Source: Acidobacteriota bacterium (GTDB lineage Bacteria; Acidobacteriota; Terriglobia; Terriglobales; Acidobacteriaceae). Taken from it: 59,915 nt of DNA. Below the pieces are notes generated by a model. It was not told where the DNA came from and searched no databases. It was given only the letters and a program-made list of their open reading frames with translations. Position 1 is the stretch's first letter, and the number at the start of each line of letters is the position of its first letter. Below, piece after piece: positions 1 to 9,639 of this stretch. The stretch lies in NCBI GenBank assembly GCA_003225495.1, contig QIAJ01000065.1:1-59915 (forward strand), in the 5' to 3' direction. Made by a program: the position numbers and the translations under genes.

Positions 1-1
1 C

Positions 2-2125
2 AAGTTGCAGCATGCGGTGCGACAGTCGAGCTTCAAAACATTTCAGGAATATACGGACCTGATCGACGAACAGAGTCGCAGCATGGCGACGTTGCGCAGC
101 CTGCTGCAGGTCAGAAAAGCAGAGCGGCCGATCCTGATTGAAGAAGTCGAGCCGGCCAAGGAGATCGTAAAGCGCTTCACGACCGGCGCAATGTCTTTCG
201 GCTCGATCAGCAAGGAAGCGCATGAAACACTCGCCATCGCGATGAATCGCATCGGCGGCAAGTCGAACACCGGTGAAGGCGGCGAGGACGAGGCGCGATT
301 TTACGCCGATGACAATGGCGACTCGCGCCGGAGCGCCGTGAAACAAGTGGCTTCCGCGCGCTTCGGCGTGACCGCGAATTATCTCGTCAATGCCGACGAA
401 CTTCAGATCAAGATGGCGCAGGGGGCCAAACCGGGCGAGGGCGGCCAACTTCCGGGCCACAAGGTGGACGACGTAATTGCACGTATTCGCCATTCCATTC
501 CCGGAGTCGGCTTGATCTCGCCGCCGCCGCATCATGACATCTATTCGATCGAGGACTTATCGCAACTGATCCACGACCTGAAGAATGTGAACCCGCAGGC
601 TCGTATCGCGGTGAAACTGGTTGCGGAAGTCGGCGTAGGAACGGTCGCAGCGGGCGTTGCCAAGGCTCATGCCGATGTGGTGTTGATCAGCGGAGACAGC
701 GGCGGGACAGGGGCATCGCCGTTGAGTTCGATCAAGCATGCGGGCATTCCCTGGGAATTAGGCTTGGCGGAAACTCAGCAGACATTGTTGCTCAATGATT
801 TACGCAGCCGTATACGAGTGCAGACCGATGGAAAATTGCAGACTGGGCGCGACATTGTGATCGCGGCGTTGTTGGGAGCGGAGGAATTCGGATTTGCGAC
901 TACTCCGCTCATCGCCATGGGCTGCATCATGATGCGGAAGTGCCACCTCAATACTTGTTCGGATGGCATCGCCACGCAGGATCCCGCACTGCGCAAGCAT
1001 TTTCAGGGACAGCCGGAAGATGTCATCAATTTCTTTTTTTTCCTTGCGGAGCAAGTCCGCCAGTACATGGCAGAGTTGGGTTTCCGCAAGGTGGACGAGA
1101 TGGTCGGCCGAGTTGACATGCTTGACGCTCGGCCTGCGGTGAATCACTGGAAGGCTCGAGGGCTGGATTTGTCGGCGATTCTCTATAACCCTCCATTGCC
1201 GGCGCGAGTGGCGCGGCATTGCGTTCATCCGCAGGACCATGGCTTGCAGCAAGCCCTTGATCTTGAACTGATTGAACGCGCGCGTCCGGCATTGGAAAAA
1301 CGCGTGGCGGTAGAAATGAGTTTACCGATTCGCAATGTGCATCGCTCCGTTGGCGCCATGCTGAGCGGTGAGATTGCTCGCCGCTATGGGTCCGACGGTT
1401 TGTATGACGATGCGATTCGCGTTCAGTTGTCCGGCTCGGCAGGTCAGAGTTTCGGGGCATTTCTGGCGCGCGGCGTCACTCTCACACTCGAGGGCGATGC
1501 CAATGACTATGCGGGCAAGGGGCTTTCCGGCGGAAGACTGGTGATCTATCCACCGAGGACGGCTGGATTTTCCGCGGAAGAAAACATTCTGGTTGGCAAT
1601 GTCGTTCTATACGGCGCGACCAGCGGAGAAGCCTTCTTCAATGGAATCGCGGGCGAGCGGTTCGCGGTGCGCAATTCCGGAGCGACCGCGGTGATCGAAG
1701 GAGTCGGCGACCACGGATGCGAATACATGACCAAAGGGGTAGTGGTCGTGCTTGGAGCCTGCGGACGAAATTTTGCTGCCGGCATGAGCGGCGGTCTGGC
1801 GTATGTGTTCGACGACCGCATGGACTTCACGGAGAAACGCTGCAACCGGGCGTCGGTGGATCTTGAGCCGTTGACTGAATCGGCAGATGTACGAATCGTT
1901 CACGATCTGGTCTCGCGACATTGGGAACTGACCGGCAGCAACAGAGCGCGCGGGATTCTCGACAGCTGGCCGGAGATGCTGCCAAGGTTCATCAAAGTCT
2001 TCCCTCATGAATTCAAGCGAGTGCTAGGCGTGAACCGCAATCGCCAGCCTTACATTCCGGGACGGAGTCTGCCGGTCGAAAACCTGTCCATGATTGCAGC
2101 GGCGGAGCAGGTGTCGCATGGGTAA
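2..2125 (+). CDS. gltB: Glutamate synthase large subunit, C-terminal part (5' end outside window)
   Basis: This is the C-terminal ~707 residues of the large subunit of glutamate synthase, which makes two glutamates from glutamine and 2-oxoglutarate. The frame is open to the window edge, so the amidotransferase domain lies upstream; the family is usually about 1500 residues long. What is visible is the FMN-binding synthase domain ([19 protein letters not shown], then the SNTGEGGED stretch), the iron-sulfur cysteines in [12 protein letters not shown] (C-x5-C-x4-C), and the C-terminal GXGXG beta-helix domain with its repeated glycines. The stop overlaps the start of gltD, as expected for a co-translated gltBD pair. 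No internal damage is seen. Confidence 0.97.
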   Translation, partial: KLQHAVRQSSFKTFQEYTDLIDEQSRSMATLRSLLQVRKAERPILIEEVEPAKEIVKRFTTGAMSFGSISKEAHETLAIAMNRIGGKSNTGEGGEDEARFYADDNGDSRRSAVKQVASARFGVTANYLVNADELQIKMAQGAKPGEGGQLPGHKVDDVIARIRHSIPGVGLISPPPHHDIYSIEDLSQLIHDLKNVNPQARIAVKLVAEVGVGTVAAGVAKAHADVVLISGDSGGTGASPLSSIKHAGIPWELGLAETQQTLLLNDLRSRIRVQTDGKLQTGRDIVIAALLGAEEFGFATTPLIAMGCIMMRKCHLNTCSDGIATQDPALRKHFQGQPEDVINFFFFLAEQVRQYMAELGFRKVDEMVGRVDMLDARPAVNHWKARGLDLSAILYNPPLPARVARHCVHPQDHGLQQALDLELIERARPALEKRVAVEMSLPIRNVHRSVGAMLSGEIARRYGSDGLYDDAIRVQLSGSAGQSFGAFLARGVTLTLEGDANDYAGKGLSGGRLVIYPPRTAGFSAEENILVGNVVLYGATSGEAFFNGIAGERFAVRNSGATAVIEGVGDHGCEYMTKGVVVVLGACGRNFAAGMSGGLAYVFDDRMDFTEKRCNRASVDLEPLTESADVRIVHDLVSRHWELTGSNRARGILDSWPEMLPRFIKVFPHEFKRVLGVNRNRQPYIPGRSLPVENLSMIAAAEQVSHG

Positions 2126-3549
2126 AGTAACCGGTTTCATCGAGCACAGCCGCGACCTGCCGCGTCGGCATCAGGTGACGGAGCGGGTGAACGACTGGTT
2201 CGAGATCTATCAGGACTTTCCAGAAACAAAAGTGCGCCAACAAGGCGCGCGCTGCATGGACTGCGGCGTCCCGTTCTGTCATACCGGATGCCCGGTCAAC
2301 AACATCATTCCTGACTGGAACGACCTGGTTTATCGTGGCCGTTGGAAGGATGCTGTGCGGCAACTGCATGCGACCAATAATTTCCCGGAGTTCACGGGAC
2401 GGATTTGTCCCGCGCCGTGCGAGGCAAGCTGCGTTCTTGGTATTAACCAGCCGCCAGTCGCGATCAAACAAATTGAAAAGAATATTGTCGAGCGTGGATT
2501 TGAAGAGGGCTGGATCCTGCCGGAACCGCCGCGCCATCAAACCGGGAAGAAAGTTGCTGTGATCGGCTCGGGACCGGCAGGATTGGCGGCTGCGCAACAG
2601 CTTTGTCGAGCGGGGCACGGCGTGACGGTTTACGAAAAAGCGGATCGCATCGGCGGCTTGCTGCGTTATGGCATTCCAGAATTCAAACTCGAAAAGCGCA
2701 TTGTGGACCGGCGGCTGCGGCAGATGGAGGCCGAAGGCGTGCGGTTCGTGACGAATGCGCATGTCGGCGAGAACGTTGAAGTGGAAAAACTGAAGCGAGA
2801 ATATGACGCCATCGTGCTCGCGGGGGGCTCTGAAAGGCCGCGCGACCTGATAGTGCCGGGGAGGGAACTGAAGGGAATCCATTTTGCGATGGAATTCCTC
2901 CCGCAGCAGAACCGGCGCTGCGAAGGCGATGCGCTTGATCCCGCCTGGAATATTCTTGCTAGCGGGAAACGCGTCATCATTATTGGTGGTGGCGACACGG
3001 GCGCCGATTGCCTGGGTACTTGTCACCGACAAAAGCCTCAGTCTGTGCACCAGTTTGAAATCATGCCGATTCCACCGAACGAGCGCTCTCCGCAGACGCC
3101 GTGGCCGCTGTGGCCGATGCAGCTACGGACCGAGCCTGCGCACGAAGAAGGTGGGACTCGCGATTGGAGCATTGCGACAACCCGGCTCACCGGTGACGAA
3201 GATGGAAATGTAGCCGATTCCCGGCACCGACTTCACGCTCGATGTGGACCTGGTGTTGATTGCGATGGGTTTCCTCGGTCCGGTGCGCAGCGGCATGATC
3301 GAACAACTCGGAATCGTGCTCGATCCACGTGGAAACGTAGCAACCGACGACAACTACATGACGTCCATGCGCGGTGTCTTCGCGACAGGTGACATGCGCC
3401 GCGGACAGTCGTTAGTCGTTTGGGCAATTTCTGAAGGGCGGAAGGCCGCTGCCTCCGTCGATCAGTATCTGAGATGTGCTAATGCGGACCGGGAGATGTT
3501 ACGGCCGATTGCCGCCGAACGCCCACCCGTTATACAGGCACAACTCTGA
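2118..3549 (+). pseudogene. gltD: Glutamate synthase small subunit, disrupted by an out-of-frame deletion
   Basis: GltD carries NADPH-derived electrons to GltB through FAD and 4Fe-4S clusters. The ATG at 2118 overlaps the gltB stop. N-terminal cluster cysteines are clear ([25 protein letters not shown]), followed by the FAD motif [14 protein letters not shown] and a second dinucleotide motif [12 protein letters not shown]. The first frame runs normally to GDEDGNV (about 3210) and then becomes nonsense. The rest of the protein resumes in another frame as [19 protein letters not shown] and continues to the ordinary end, including [17 protein letters not shown]. Compared with family members I know, roughly 20-30 residues between these blocks are missing and the frame is shifted. 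This is either a real inactivating deletion or a consensus error; everything else looks functional. Confidence 0.88.
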
Positions 3550-3585
3550 TTCCTTTCGACTCTCAACTATAATCACGCTTCAATC

Positions 3586-4476
3586 ATGGATTTCGATCAG
3601 CTCACTACGTTTCTGGAAGTCGCCAAGCTCGGTAGCTTCTCGCGAGCGGGGCAAAAAGTGTTTCGCTCGCAGTCCGCCGTCAGCGCGCAGATTCGGCAGT
3701 TGGAGCAGGAATATGGAGATCGCTTGCTCGATCGCTCCGGCAAGGATGTGACGCTGACTCCCGCCGGAAGAGTACTTCTCGCATACGCTGAGCGGATGAC
3801 GCAGTTGCGCGATGAATCAAAGCTCGCGGTCGCCGACCATGGGACGTCTCCGCGCGGCCGCTTAGTCGTTGGCGCGAATGAAGCCACTTGCCTGTACGTG
3901 TTGCCTGACGTGTTTGCCAAGTACTGCCATTTGCATCCCGAAGTGCAGATGAGCATCTATCGGAATTTCAGCTATAAGATTGTCGAAAAACTCGAGAACG
4001 GAACGATCGATGTCGGCATCGTTACGCTTCCTGTCAAATCGGCGAAATTAAAAACGATTGCCATTTTCCGCGATCAGTTGATGTGGATGGTGAATCCGCA
4101 AAATCGTCTCGCGAAACAGGACGTCATCGCAATAAGTGAGATTGCGCGCGAGCCGATGCTGCTTCCCAAGACCGGCTACACCCGGCGATTGATGGACAAG
4201 TTGCTGCGGCCTCACGGATCGGAGTTGCAGGTGCGAATGGAATTACCGAGCGTGGGCATGATCAAAAGTTTTGTGGCGGCAGGACTCGGGGTATCGCTGA
4301 TCAGCGCCAGTTTTGCGCGCGATCAGGTGCTTGCGGGGCGCGTGAAATTAATCGCACTTAAAGAAAAAGAACTGTGGCGGGAACTGGGGCTCGCTTACCG
4401 CCGTGATCGTACGCTTACGCAGGCCGCCAAGACGTTCATCACTACAGTTCGGCAACTGGCCGCGGCTTCGCGGTAA
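3586..4476 (+). CDS. LysR-family transcriptional regulator
   Basis: A 296-residue LysR-type regulator of normal length. The N-terminal winged helix-turn-helix is plain (MDFDQLTTFLEVAKLGSFSR, then the SQSAVSAQIRQLEQEYG recognition region), and it is followed by a periplasmic-binding-protein-like effector domain from about residue 90. The ligand cannot be read from sequence. It lies 36 nt downstream of gltD on the same strand. Bacillus GltC is a LysR activator of glutamate synthase genes, so a role in controlling gltBD is conceivable, but that is inference from position only. Other LysR roles such as sulfur or carbon metabolism are equally possible. Confidence 0.93.
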   Translation: MDFDQLTTFLEVAKLGSFSRAGQKVFRSQSAVSAQIRQLEQEYGDRLLDRSGKDVTLTPAGRVLLAYAERMTQLRDESKLAVADHGTSPRGRLVVGANEATCLYVLPDVFAKYCHLHPEVQMSIYRNFSYKIVEKLENGTIDVGIVTLPVKSAKLKTIAIFRDQLMWMVNPQNRLAKQDVIAISEIAREPMLLPKTGYTRRLMDKLLRPHGSELQVRMELPSVGMIKSFVAAGLGVSLISASFARDQVLAGRVKLIALKEKELWRELGLAYRRDRTLTQAAKTFITTVRQLAAASR

Positions 4477-4511
4477 CCGTTTCTTCGGATTGCCAGCCAT
4501 CGATTTTCACC

Positions 4512-4539
4512 TTGACAGTCCGGGCGGGAGCGTTATCAT
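4512..4539 (+). promoter_or_regulatory. Sigma70-type promoter of the arginine cluster
   Basis: A perfect -35 hexamer TTGACA (4512-4517) is followed after 16 bases by TATCAT (4534-4539), a good -10 match. Transcription would begin near 4546, about 30 bases before the argR ATG. The promoter is followed directly by two candidate ARG boxes, so repressor binding would cover the start site. Confidence 0.7.
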
Positions 4540-4574
4540 TGAATAAGTATCCATCACAATGGATAAATATGCTT
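4539..4574 (+). promoter_or_regulatory. Tandem candidate ARG boxes (ArgR operator)
   Basis: Two half-symmetric AT-rich motifs occur side by side: TTGAATAAGTATCCAT (4539-4554) and AATGGATAAATATGCT (4559-4574). Each resembles the known ARG-box form TGAATA-N2-TATTCA with a few mismatches, the first being the better palindrome. Their centres are about 20 bases apart, two helical turns, which is the usual spacing for paired boxes bound by an ArgR hexamer. They sit between the -10 element and the argR start codon. Autoregulation plus arginine control of the downstream genes is the likely function. Confidence 0.68.
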
Positions 4575-4575
4575 T

Positions 4576-5019
4576 ATGACGAAACTTGCCCGGCAAAAGG
4601 CCATCCTTGAAATCGTACAACAGGTGCCGGTGGCCAGTCAGGAACACTTGCAGCGCGCACTCCATAAACGCGGATGCCGGGTTGGGCAAGCTACGCTCTC
4701 GCGCGATATCCGCGATCTGAACCTGGTCAAGACCGCGGACGGCTACTCCCGCATGCAGGCAGGTTCCGCGTCCGATCCGGCTCTTCCGCCCGCGTCGCGG
4801 CTGGTCCGTGAGTTCGTTCAGGACGTTCGCCCGGCACAAAATCTTCTGGTCATAAAAACTTCTGTAGGGAGTGCGCAGCCGGTGGCAGCTGCGCTGGACG
4901 CGGAGAGTTTTCCGGAAACCGTTGGCACCATCGCGGGGGATGACGCAATCCTGATCGTTTGTCCGGACAATAAATCCGCTGCCCGCCTCGCGACCCGTAT
5001 TCGGGAGATGTTGGCGTAA
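4576..5019 (+). CDS. argR: Arginine repressor ArgR
   Basis: A 147-residue protein, normal for ArgR, which binds operators as a hexamer when arginine is present. The N-terminal winged helix has the characteristic ATLSRDIRDLNLVK segment after an RQKAILEIV start. The C-terminal oligomerisation and arginine-binding domain contains GTIAGDDAILIVC, where the GDD aspartates normally contact arginine. It is the first gene of the cluster and overlaps argC by one base (TAATG). No strong Shine-Dalgarno is visible because the second ARG box occupies that position. Autoregulation is likely from the upstream boxes. Confidence 0.96.
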   Translation: MTKLARQKAILEIVQQVPVASQEHLQRALHKRGCRVGQATLSRDIRDLNLVKTADGYSRMQAGSASDPALPPASRLVREFVQDVRPAQNLLVIKTSVGSAQPVAAALDAESFPETVGTIAGDDAILIVCPDNKSAARLATRIREMLA

Positions 5020-6065
5020 TGGCGGCCAGACTCAAAACCGCCGTGCTGGGCGCGACCGGCTATTCCGGACTGGAACTGACACGTCTGCTCGCGAAGCATC
5101 CCAGAGTGGATACTCCTCTGCAGCTTCGGCGGGACGCGAACGGCGCCAAGAGCGAGGCTTCAAGCGATGGGTTTCCTTCAGTCCCATGGAATGGACATTC
5201 AGCGGCCGAGCCGTTCTCCTGGGCGAAACTCGAGCAACAAGATGTGAAGGTATTATTTCTGGCCACGCCGCACGAGGTTTCGCGCGAACTTGTGCCGGAA
5301 GCAATCGCACGCGGACTGCGCGTGGTCGATTTGAGCGGAGCGTGGAGGCTCAAGCAGGATGAAAATCGCGCGGTGTATGGATTCAAAGACGCCGACGCGG
5401 CGATGGCGGCGAAGCTTACCGAGCAGGCGGTCTATGGCTTGCCGGAGTTGAATGCCGATCGCATTTGTTCCGCGGCTCTCATCGCAAATCCGGGATGCTA
5501 CGCGACTTCTGTGATTCTTGCTCTGGCGCCGTTGATGTCGGCGGATTTCGTGGACCGCAGTCGCGGGATTATTTCTGACTCCAAGTCCGGAGTGTCGGGC
5601 GCGGGGAAGGAGCCGACTGCCCGCACACATTTTGTTACGGTGGCCAATAATTTGTCCGCCTACTCCGTTTTTGGCCATCGCCACACTGGCGAGATCCTGG
5701 AGCAGTTGAAGCTGGAAGCATGCCAGCTGATCTTCACTCCGCACTTATTGCCGATTCCGCGGGGAATTCTGTCGACGATTTATGTGAGTCTGAATCGGGA
5801 GATGACGGCAGTTGAAGTTGAATCATGCTTTTGCGATTTCTATGGCGGCAAGAGATGGGTCCGCGTGTTGCCGGCATCAAACCTGCCGCAGATCATTTTC
5901 TCTCTGCACACTAACTATTGTGACCTCGGCTTTTGCCTCGCCGATGATGGGCGCCGGCTGGTGCTGGTTTCCTGCCTCGACAATCTGCTCAAAGGAGCCG
6001 CTGGGCAAGCGGTACAGAACATGAATCTAATGTACGGATGGAGTGAAGAGGAGGGGTTGCAGTGA
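5019..6065 (+). CDS. argC: N-acetyl-gamma-glutamyl-phosphate reductase
   Basis: ArgC reduces N-acetylglutamyl phosphate to the semialdehyde with NADPH, the third step of arginine synthesis. The 348-residue length is normal. The N-terminal nucleotide-binding motif is AVLGATGYSGLELTRLL, the catalytic cysteine is in NPGCYAT, and the catalytic histidine is in FGHRHTGEI. The start ATG overlaps the argR stop by one base and the stop overlaps the argB GTG start, so translation is coupled across all three genes. Confidence 0.97.
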   Translation: MAARLKTAVLGATGYSGLELTRLLAKHPRVDTPLQLRRDANGAKSEASSDGFPSVPWNGHSAAEPFSWAKLEQQDVKVLFLATPHEVSRELVPEAIARGLRVVDLSGAWRLKQDENRAVYGFKDADAAMAAKLTEQAVYGLPELNADRICSAALIANPGCYATSVILALAPLMSADFVDRSRGIISDSKSGVSGAGKEPTARTHFVTVANNLSAYSVFGHRHTGEILEQLKLEACQLIFTPHLLPIPRGILSTIYVSLNREMTAVEVESCFCDFYGGKRWVRVLPASNLPQIIFSLHTNYCDLGFCLADDGRRLVLVSCLDNLLKGAAGQAVQNMNLMYGWSEEEGLQ

Positions 6066-6847
6066 AAGTGGTCGTCAAAATCGGAGGCGCTGCGCTGGAA
6101 GATAAGGCGATTCTCCAGAAGTGCGCGCAGGCCGTCGTGCAGATGGCGCAGGACGGGCATCAGGTCGCGGTCGTGCACGGCGGCGGAACTGCGCTCACGC
6201 GCACTCTGAAGTTGTTGGGCAAGACAAGTGATTTCATTAATGGCCTGCGCGTCACCGATGCTGAGACGCGTGATGTCGCCGTAATGGTGCTAGCTGGAAT
6301 CGTGAACAAGAGTCTGGTGGCGGCGATTGCATTGGCTGGGCAGCCCGCCGTTGGATTGTGCGGCGGGGATGGAGGCGCCTTCCGTGCCCGCAAGAAACAA
6401 GATCCCGGTCACGATCTCGGATTCGTAGGAGAGATTTGTTTTTCCGAGCCGCGCTGGATTCGGGCGATCTGGACGGAAGGCGGCATCCCGGTTCTTTCCT
6501 CGGTGGCGCTGGGTGCGGACGGCCAGTACTACAACGTAAACGCCGATCAGATGGCGGCCGCTTGCGCGGTGGCCTGCCAGGCTGACGCTCTAATTTTTCT
6601 TACAGACGTGGCAGGCGTAAAGCAGGCTGATGGTTCGGTGATGCCATGGCTCAACACAAATCAAGTTGCGGGTCTGATTGAGGATTCCGTCATCAGCGGT
6701 GGGATGCTGCCCAAACTCGAAGCATGTACCAACGCGCTCAAGCATGGTGTAACACGCGTGCGAATCCTGCCTGCGGCGCAGGCAGAAATTCTTCCTCTTT
6801 TTTATTTTGCCAAGCTGGAGTGCGGCACCGAGGTGTTACGCGCATGA
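6062..6847 (+). CDS. argB: Acetylglutamate kinase
   Basis: ArgB phosphorylates N-acetylglutamate with ATP, the second step of the pathway. It is 261 residues long, of the shorter ArgB type. Amino-acid-kinase motifs include KIGGAAL at the N-terminus, VVHGGGTALTRTL for substrate and phosphate binding, and the YYNVNADQMAAA region. The start is a GTG inside the argC stop (GTGA overlap), and its own stop overlaps the following acetyltransferase start (ATGA). No N-terminal extension typical of strongly arginine-inhibited hexameric kinases is seen, so feedback control may act elsewhere. Confidence 0.96.
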   Translation: MKVVVKIGGAALEDKAILQKCAQAVVQMAQDGHQVAVVHGGGTALTRTLKLLGKTSDFINGLRVTDAETRDVAVMVLAGIVNKSLVAAIALAGQPAVGLCGGDGGAFRARKKQDPGHDLGFVGEICFSEPRWIRAIWTEGGIPVLSSVALGADGQYYNVNADQMAAACAVACQADALIFLTDVAGVKQADGSVMPWLNTNQVAGLIEDSVISGGMLPKLEACTNALKHGVTRVRILPAAQAEILPLFYFAKLECGTEVLRA

Positions 6848-7380
6848 GCCGCGCTTCCCGCAACGGAAGGCCCATGCGTACGCGAGGGGCCGTCCTGCCG
6901 GACGCCGAGCAGGTGCAATCCCTGATCGCGGCCTATTCCGGCGACGGAACTCTTCTGCCCCGCAGCTTGGCCGAGATTTGCGAGAACATCCGCGATTTCG
7001 TTGTCCTCGAATACGACAGGCGAATCATCGGTTGCGGCGCGCTGCATCTTTACGGCCCGCACCTGGCCGAAATTCGCTCCATTACAGTCGACCCCGCGCA
7101 TCAGAGCGGTGGAGGTGGCAAACGGCTTGTCAAGGCCCTTCTCGTCCAGGCAGAAAAGCATCACGTCACCTGCGTCTGCCTGTTCACTCGAATCCCGGGT
7201 TTTTTTTCGCGCATGGGATTTACGGTTGCCGCCCATCAGGATCTCCCCGACAAGATCCATAAAGACTGCTACAAGTGTCCGCGTCTTCACTACTGCGACG
7301 AAGTTGCGATGATCCGCGGTGAAGTGCCCCGGTTCGCGATTCTACCCGCGCCTTCGAACTGGCTGAAGATTCAGGCATGA
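6844..7380 (+). CDS. argA: GNAT-type N-acetylglutamate synthase (ArgA-like, short form)
   Basis: A single-domain GNAT acetyltransferase of 178 residues when started at the ATG at 6844 that overlaps the argB stop; an alternative ATG is at 6874. It matches the short NAGS type that lacks the amino-acid-kinase domain: TLLPRSLAEICENIRDFVV, IIGCGALHLYGPHLAEIRS, the acetyl-CoA loop at HQSGGGGKRL, then PGFFSRMGF and the DCYKCPRLHYCDEVAM ending with clustered cysteines. The expected reaction is acetylation of glutamate by acetyl-CoA, the first step of arginine synthesis. The acetyl-CoA loop is slightly unusual (QSGGGG for the common QGRGIG). It overlaps argJ by four bases. Confidence 0.87.
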   Translation: MSRASRNGRPMRTRGAVLPDAEQVQSLIAAYSGDGTLLPRSLAEICENIRDFVVLEYDRRIIGCGALHLYGPHLAEIRSITVDPAHQSGGGGKRLVKALLVQAEKHHVTCVCLFTRIPGFFSRMGFTVAAHQDLPDKIHKDCYKCPRLHYCDEVAMIRGEVPRFAILPAPSNWLKIQA

Positions 7381-8594
7381 TTCGACTGCGCCGGTCTCCC
7401 GAGAGAATTCGCGTGCCACGCGGATTTGCATTTTCCGCACTGGCCGCAGGACTGAAGGCGAGCGGACGTCCGGATCTGGCTCTTGCCGAAGCTTCGGAGG
7501 GCGCGTCCGCCGCCGCTCTTTTCACGCTGAACCGGGTTGTTGCCGCGCCGCTGGAGGTGGGGCGCGCTTCTTTACTGGCTACCGACGGGAAAGTGCGCGC
7601 TTTAGTCGTGAATTCCGGCAATGCTAACTGCGCAACTGGGCCGCGCGGTCGTCAGGTTTGCGAGCGTATTTGCCGGGAGGCCGGAAAGCTGCTCGGTGTG
7701 AACGCGGCAGAAATCTTTCCTTCTTCCACGGGGATCATCGGTGTTCCGCTGCCAGCGGACAAAATTATCCGTAAACTCCCTGAGTTGATCAAAACTCGAA
7801 TGCCGAATCAGAGGGGCGCGCTTGCATTTGCGCAAGCAATCATGACCACTGACACGCGGGCCAAAATTGCCTCTGCACGTTTTGGCGCGGGGAAGAAGCA
7901 AATCACGCTACTCGGGATTGCCAAGGGCTCGGGAATGATTCATCCCAAGCTTGCGACCATGCTCGTCTACATTTTCACTGACGTTGGCGCCACGCCGCGA
8001 GAGCTTCAGCGTCTTCTACGGGATGCCTGTGATCAATCTCTAAATTCGATGTCGGTGGATGGGGACACTTCCACCAATGACACCGTGCTGCTGCTTGCCA
8101 GCGGCCAGAGTGGCGTCAGCTTACGGAATACGGCGGCGCGAAAGAAGTTCGCTGCCGCACTCGCTGATGTCTGTCAATCACTGGCCGAGCAGATTGTGAC
8201 CGACGGCGAAGGAGCCGAGCATGTGATCCGGCTATTCGTCGAGGAAGCAGGCAGCCGCGACGAGGCGCTTCAGGTCGCGCGGGCAATCGCTCACTCTGCC
8301 TTGGTCAAGACTGCATGGGCCGGGGCGGATCCCAACTGGGGGCGGATTCTGGCCGCGGTGGGGGCGAGCGGCATTGCTGTCGATCCCGCTCGCATCAAGA
8401 TTTTCATTGGCAGGCAGATGGTATGCCGCAAAGGGGTCGCTTGTCCTTTCGACCAGGCACGCGCTCATCGCGAGCTTGGGCAAGCAGTTTGCGACGTTCG
8501 CGTTCAGCTGGGACGAGGCGCGAATGCAGTGAGGTTTCTCACAACAGATCTGACGGCTGAGTATGTACGGATTAACGCCGATTACTCCACGTAG
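7377..8594 (+). CDS. argJ: Glutamate N-acetyltransferase / ornithine acetyltransferase
   Basis: ArgJ recycles the acetyl group from acetylornithine to glutamate; bifunctional forms also use acetyl-CoA. The 405-residue length is normal. The precursor is self-cleaved before a conserved threonine, seen here in KGSGMIHPKLATML (usual form GMIAPNMATML), and the N-terminal VNSGNANC block and SSTGIIG are present. It starts with ATG overlapping the NAGS gene, and it is the last gene of the cluster. argD, argF, argG and argH are not in this window. Having ArgJ and a separate NAGS together suggests a cyclic pathway primed by the NAGS. Confidence 0.96.
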   Translation: MIRLRRSPERIRVPRGFAFSALAAGLKASGRPDLALAEASEGASAAALFTLNRVVAAPLEVGRASLLATDGKVRALVVNSGNANCATGPRGRQVCERICREAGKLLGVNAAEIFPSSTGIIGVPLPADKIIRKLPELIKTRMPNQRGALAFAQAIMTTDTRAKIASARFGAGKKQITLLGIAKGSGMIHPKLATMLVYIFTDVGATPRELQRLLRDACDQSLNSMSVDGDTSTNDTVLLLASGQSGVSLRNTAARKKFAAALADVCQSLAEQIVTDGEGAEHVIRLFVEEAGSRDEALQVARAIAHSALVKTAWAGADPNWGRILAAVGASGIAVDPARIKIFIGRQMVCRKGVACPFDQARAHRELGQAVCDVRVQLGRGANAVRFLTTDLTAEYVRINADYST

Positions 8595-8629
8595 TGCAGC
8601 ATGAACCGGTATTCCCCGAGAGATGAAGG

Positions 8630-9400
8630 CTAAGCGGCTTTGCTCGGTTTTGCCGTCAGTGTTTTTGCTACACGAGGTCTTGCTGCCAATCCCCTGGCGG
8701 ATACGAATGCGAAATACAAGCCGATAAGCATTGAGAGATAAGCTCCCAGCCCGGGCGACAAAGATTTCAGGCTGTCGAGATGGCTCTGATCCCTGATTTC
8801 TCCATGAATGTTGGCCCGGATCGCGATCCCGACAGCGACAATAAAGAGCAGTGGTAGAAATCCGCCGAAAAGCGCGCGCCTGTCCTTCCACACAAGCTGT
8901 ACGAACGGCCCGGCCAATGCAATGATCGCCACGCATCCGTAGAGTCCTGACGTTGGACCGCCCGTCCCATCAAAGCTTTCGGAGAACTTGCCGGAATTCA
9001 GAAATCCCAGCATTTGCCAGAACGTAAACTCGAGTCGTCCCGGGAAAGGGACTTCAACTGAAGCTGAGATAAGAAAGAACCATGCTGCTGCAAGAAGGCC
9101 GGCGGCCGCCAGACTCGGCAGCCCAATTCTCGCGATTACGGTGGATGCCAGGTTCCGGCCAGTCTGCTTGGAGGCCGTCTGCGTCTCGACGTATTCCATT
9201 GCGAGTTGCGAATCGGGCACAACCGTGACACCGCAGACCTTTCCCTGGGAATCCAATTCGACATCCACAACCTGCCCGGATCTGGGCGCACACTCGGATT
9301 TCCACTCCCCCGTTCGGGAGAAGCGGTATTGCTGGCCCTCTACAATAAGCAGACCCTGACCGGTGGTGGTATCGCGCAGAACTTTACCGCGCCTTTTCAC
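8630..9400 (-). CDS. Membrane protein with N-terminal OB-fold/cold-shock-like domain
   Basis: A 256-residue protein with a GTG start behind a purine-rich AGAGGGGTGGG. Residues 1-60 (RGKVLRDTTTGQGLLIVEG, then QVVDVELDSQGKV) look like the small beta-barrel that precedes membrane segments in some cold-shock-like membrane proteins. From about residue 90 come four hydrophobic stretches (LPSLAAAGLLAAAWFFL; SGLYGCVAIIALAGPFVQL; LFGGFLPLLFIVAVGIAI; LGAYLSMLIGLYFAFVSA), so it is integral in the inner membrane. I do not recognise a function. It converges on argJ with only 35 bases between stops and is divergent from the sigma-factor gene. Confidence 0.75.
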   Translation of the reverse strand: MKRRGKVLRDTTTGQGLLIVEGQQYRFSRTGEWKSECAPRSGQVVDVELDSQGKVCGVTVVPDSQLAMEYVETQTASKQTGRNLASTVIARIGLPSLAAAGLLAAAWFFLISASVEVPFPGRLEFTFWQMLGFLNSGKFSESFDGTGGPTSGLYGCVAIIALAGPFVQLVWKDRRALFGGFLPLLFIVAVGIAIRANIHGEIRDQSHLDSLKSLSPGLGAYLSMLIGLYFAFVSARGLAARPRVAKTLTAKPSKAA

Positions 9401-9639
9401 AGGCCCACCCCTCTTCTTCTTTTTCTTTCTTGATCCGCGAACTTGCTTTTCTGCGGTTGTCGGAGCCCTGCTTGAGTGCTAATATTCATGCCCGGTGGGA
9501 TCTTATGTCCCGCACTCCTCCCCCTCGAACGGCTTGGTTCGCTCGCACACATTAGTCATTACGCATTGCGCAAAGACGCGAGGAAAACCGTCATACCAAT
9601 TTCAATCGTCATCCAGCCGCCTTTGGCTAGGGGGAATCA

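Noticed and set aside
2013..3050. 345-codon frame antisense to gltB/gltD
   Set aside because: The sense strand encodes clear GltB/GltD motifs; the antisense protein has no domain character.
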